Shown: positions 62,696 to 64,000 of the stretch, in pieces
Layout of the letters: each line of letters opens with the position of its first letter
Position numbering within the stretch: position 1 is the stretch's first letter
Source of the DNA: Neisseria sp. MVDL19-042950
Lineage (GTDB): Bacteria; Pseudomonadota; Gammaproteobacteria; Burkholderiales; Neisseriaceae
NCBI RefSeq assembly: GCF_030504625.1
Contig: NZ_JAUKWH010000001.1
Span: 248,001-312,000 of the forward strand
DNA length: 64,000 nt
Direction: 5' to 3'
Program-made: the position numbers and the translations under genes
Notes under the pieces: model-generated
Database searches by the model: none
What the model saw: the letters and a program-made list of their open reading frames with translations, nothing else
Told to the model about the DNA's origin: nothing

Positions 62696-62739
62696 AGGCC
62701 GTCTGAAAGTGCAGGCGTTTCTGTACTTTCAGACGGCCT
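62696..62739. terminator. Inverted AG-DUS pair between nrdB and ferredoxin gene
   Basis: AGGCCGTCTGAA ... TTCAGACGGCCT. Confidence 0.6.
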
Positions 62740-62764
62740 GATTAATTTTTACCGGACAGTCAGC

Positions 62765-63076
62765 ATGGCTTTGATTACTACCCGTGATACTGCTTTTGAA
62801 CTGAAAGAGGGGGAAACTCTTTTGGAAGGGTTGGAGCGGACGGGGCATGAAGTTGAATACCAATGCCGCAGCGGGTATTGTGGTTCCTGTCGCGTTCAGA
62901 TTTTATCGGGTCGTGTGGATTATGATCATTTCCCGTTAGCATTTATCGGGCCCAACGAGATATTGCCCTGTTGTTGTCGTGTTTCTGAGGCAATAGAGAT
63001 AGATTGTCATATTCGTTCGCCGGAACCTGATTTGTTTGATGTGGATTTATTTGAAGATCAAACTGAAACTGATTGA
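62765..63076 (+). CDS. 2Fe-2S ferredoxin (YfaE-like)
   Basis: VEYQCRSGYCGSCRVQILSGRVDYDHFPLAFIGPNEILPCCCRVSEAIEID; location after nrdB matches YfaE, the NrdB cofactor maintenance ferredoxin. Confidence 0.93.
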   Translation: MALITTRDTAFELKEGETLLEGLERTGHEVEYQCRSGYCGSCRVQILSGRVDYDHFPLAFIGPNEILPCCCRVSEAIEIDCHIRSPEPDLFDVDLFEDQTETD

Positions 63077-63088
63077 GCCAATGAAGAA

Positions 63089-63115
63089 AGGCTGTCTGAA
63101 AATTTTCAGACGGCC
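63089..63115. terminator. Inverted DUS pair (one variant arm AGGCTGTCTGAA)
   Basis: AGGCTGTCTGAA aatt TTCAGACGGCC then CCTTTATT. Confidence 0.65.
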
Positions 63116-63141
63116 CCTTTATTAGAGAATATAAAAAAAGC

Positions 63142-63426
63142 TTACTTACAGTTTACACCTTGGATTTTAGGTGTATCACCGTCGCCTACTTTGAATGTGC
63201 ATTTGATCGAATTATCGCCAGATACAGTCAGATTGGCACCGGTTAAGTTTAAAGACACAGGTTCTTTTACACCCATGCTGACTGCAGTGGCAGCGATTTT
63301 CTGCACGTTATCTTGTGTGTATGGTGTGTTATTAGAAGCTACTTTGATTTCTTTAGCCGCATAAGCGTTTGCTCCCATAGCGAGGGCCGTAACGGCAAAT
63401 AAAGCAAAGAATTTGGTTTTTTTCAT
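63142..63426 (-). CDS. Small exported protein, uncharacterised
   Basis: Signal peptide MKKTKFFALFAVTALAMGANAYAA; two Cys in the mature part (KCTFKV...GVNCK). Confidence 0.8.
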   Translation of the reverse strand: MKKTKFFALFAVTALAMGANAYAAKEIKVASNNTPYTQDNVQKIAATAVSMGVKEPVSLNLTGANLTVSGDNSIKCTFKVGDGDTPKIQGVNCK

Positions 63427-63591
63427 GGTTGTTTCCTTTATATACGGCACAATCAATGTGCCATTAAAGGCAGAATAGGGTTAAAAGTGCCTATGTGCAA
63501 GTATCGGCGAGGTTTTTACGAGGATGTGTTGTAAGTAGGGTTTGTTTTACATTATTTTCAATCAACAAATTTATTTGCAATAACAAGAAAA

Positions 63592-63625
63592 AAGCTCCCG
63601 TTTCGAAACAACGGAAGCTTTTTGT
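63592..63625 (-). terminator. Terminator hairpin downstream of tssC
   Basis: AAAGCTCCCGTTtcgaaacAACGGAAGCTTTTT inverted repeat immediately after the tssC stop (minus strand). Confidence 0.75.
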
Positions 63626-63639
63626 GAATGTGGTTATAC

Positions 63640-64000
63640 TTATTTTTTATCTTTCGGCATTTGTGAGACAAGAGATAGATTTACATCCAATCCTTCGATT
63701 TGGAAATGTGGACGGGCATACAGACGTACTTTAAAGAAGCCCGGATTATCTTCAATATCTTCAACGACAACTTTGGCCTCCCGTAACGGATGGGTCGCCT
63801 GCAATTCATCGCTTGGGTCGGTCATTTCTGTAACCAAGGTATTGATCCAAGTGTTCAATTCTAATTCCAGTAAGCGACGATCTTTTGTCGTACCGATATT
63901 TTCCCGTTGAATCAGTTTCAGATAATGCGCCAAGCGTGAAAGCAGGAAGACGTAAGGCAGGCGAGAGTTGATTCGACTGTTGGCCGTTGCTTCTTTTGTT
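63640..64000 (-). CDS. tssC: Type VI secretion system contractile sheath large subunit TssC (VipB), C-terminal part; continues past the window edge
   Basis: Reading through to the edge gives LPYVFLLSRLAHYLKLIQRENIGTTKDRRLLELELNTWINTLVTEM...HPLREAKVVVEDIEDNPGFFKVRLYARPHFQIEGLDVNLSLVSQMPKDKK, the TssC C-terminal signature. Confidence 0.95.
   Translation of the reverse strand, partial: TKEATANSRINSRLPYVFLLSRLAHYLKLIQRENIGTTKDRRLLELELNTWINTLVTEMTDPSDELQATHPLREAKVVVEDIEDNPGFFKVRLYARPHFQIEGLDVNLSLVSQMPKDKK

Overview
The window is an ordinary-looking chromosomal segment of a Neisseria or close relative. It is saturated with the 12-bp DNA uptake sequence AGGCCGTCTGAA (AG-DUS), with a few AT-DUS (ATGCCGTCTGAA). 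I support about 56 protein-coding genes, mostly housekeeping: recB, pyrG, fadD, mnmA, uraA-like, cmk-rpsA-ihfB, zapE, ndk-rlmN-pilW-rodZ-like-ispG, hisS-yfgM-der, purE, pcnB, lolF/lolD, ilvD, bioF-bioC, murB, purL, glnB, comA/comEC, fbp, nrdA-nrdB, and a 2Fe-2S ferredoxin. The right edge enters a type VI secretion locus through the C-terminus of tssC. I saw no rRNA, tRNA, CRISPR array or intact IS element. The most interesting points are: (1) DUS used as genetic punctuation, including one AT-DUS that supplies both the bioF stop and the bioC start; (2) a pair of NrdR-box-like sites 32 bp apart, downstream of a structured ~400-bp leader, before nrdA; (3) an AT-rich zinc-ribbon-like ORF inserted between nrdA and nrdB; (4) an uncharacterised ORF inserted in the conserved ispG/hisS cluster, and a hairpin-bearing gap where bamB would be expected; (5) a diverged pair of intergenic repeats (~43.9 and ~50.25 kb); (6) an AT-rich mosaic patch inside purL. 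I do not see a clear undescribed multi-gene system. Percent identities and GC impressions are by eye, not computed.
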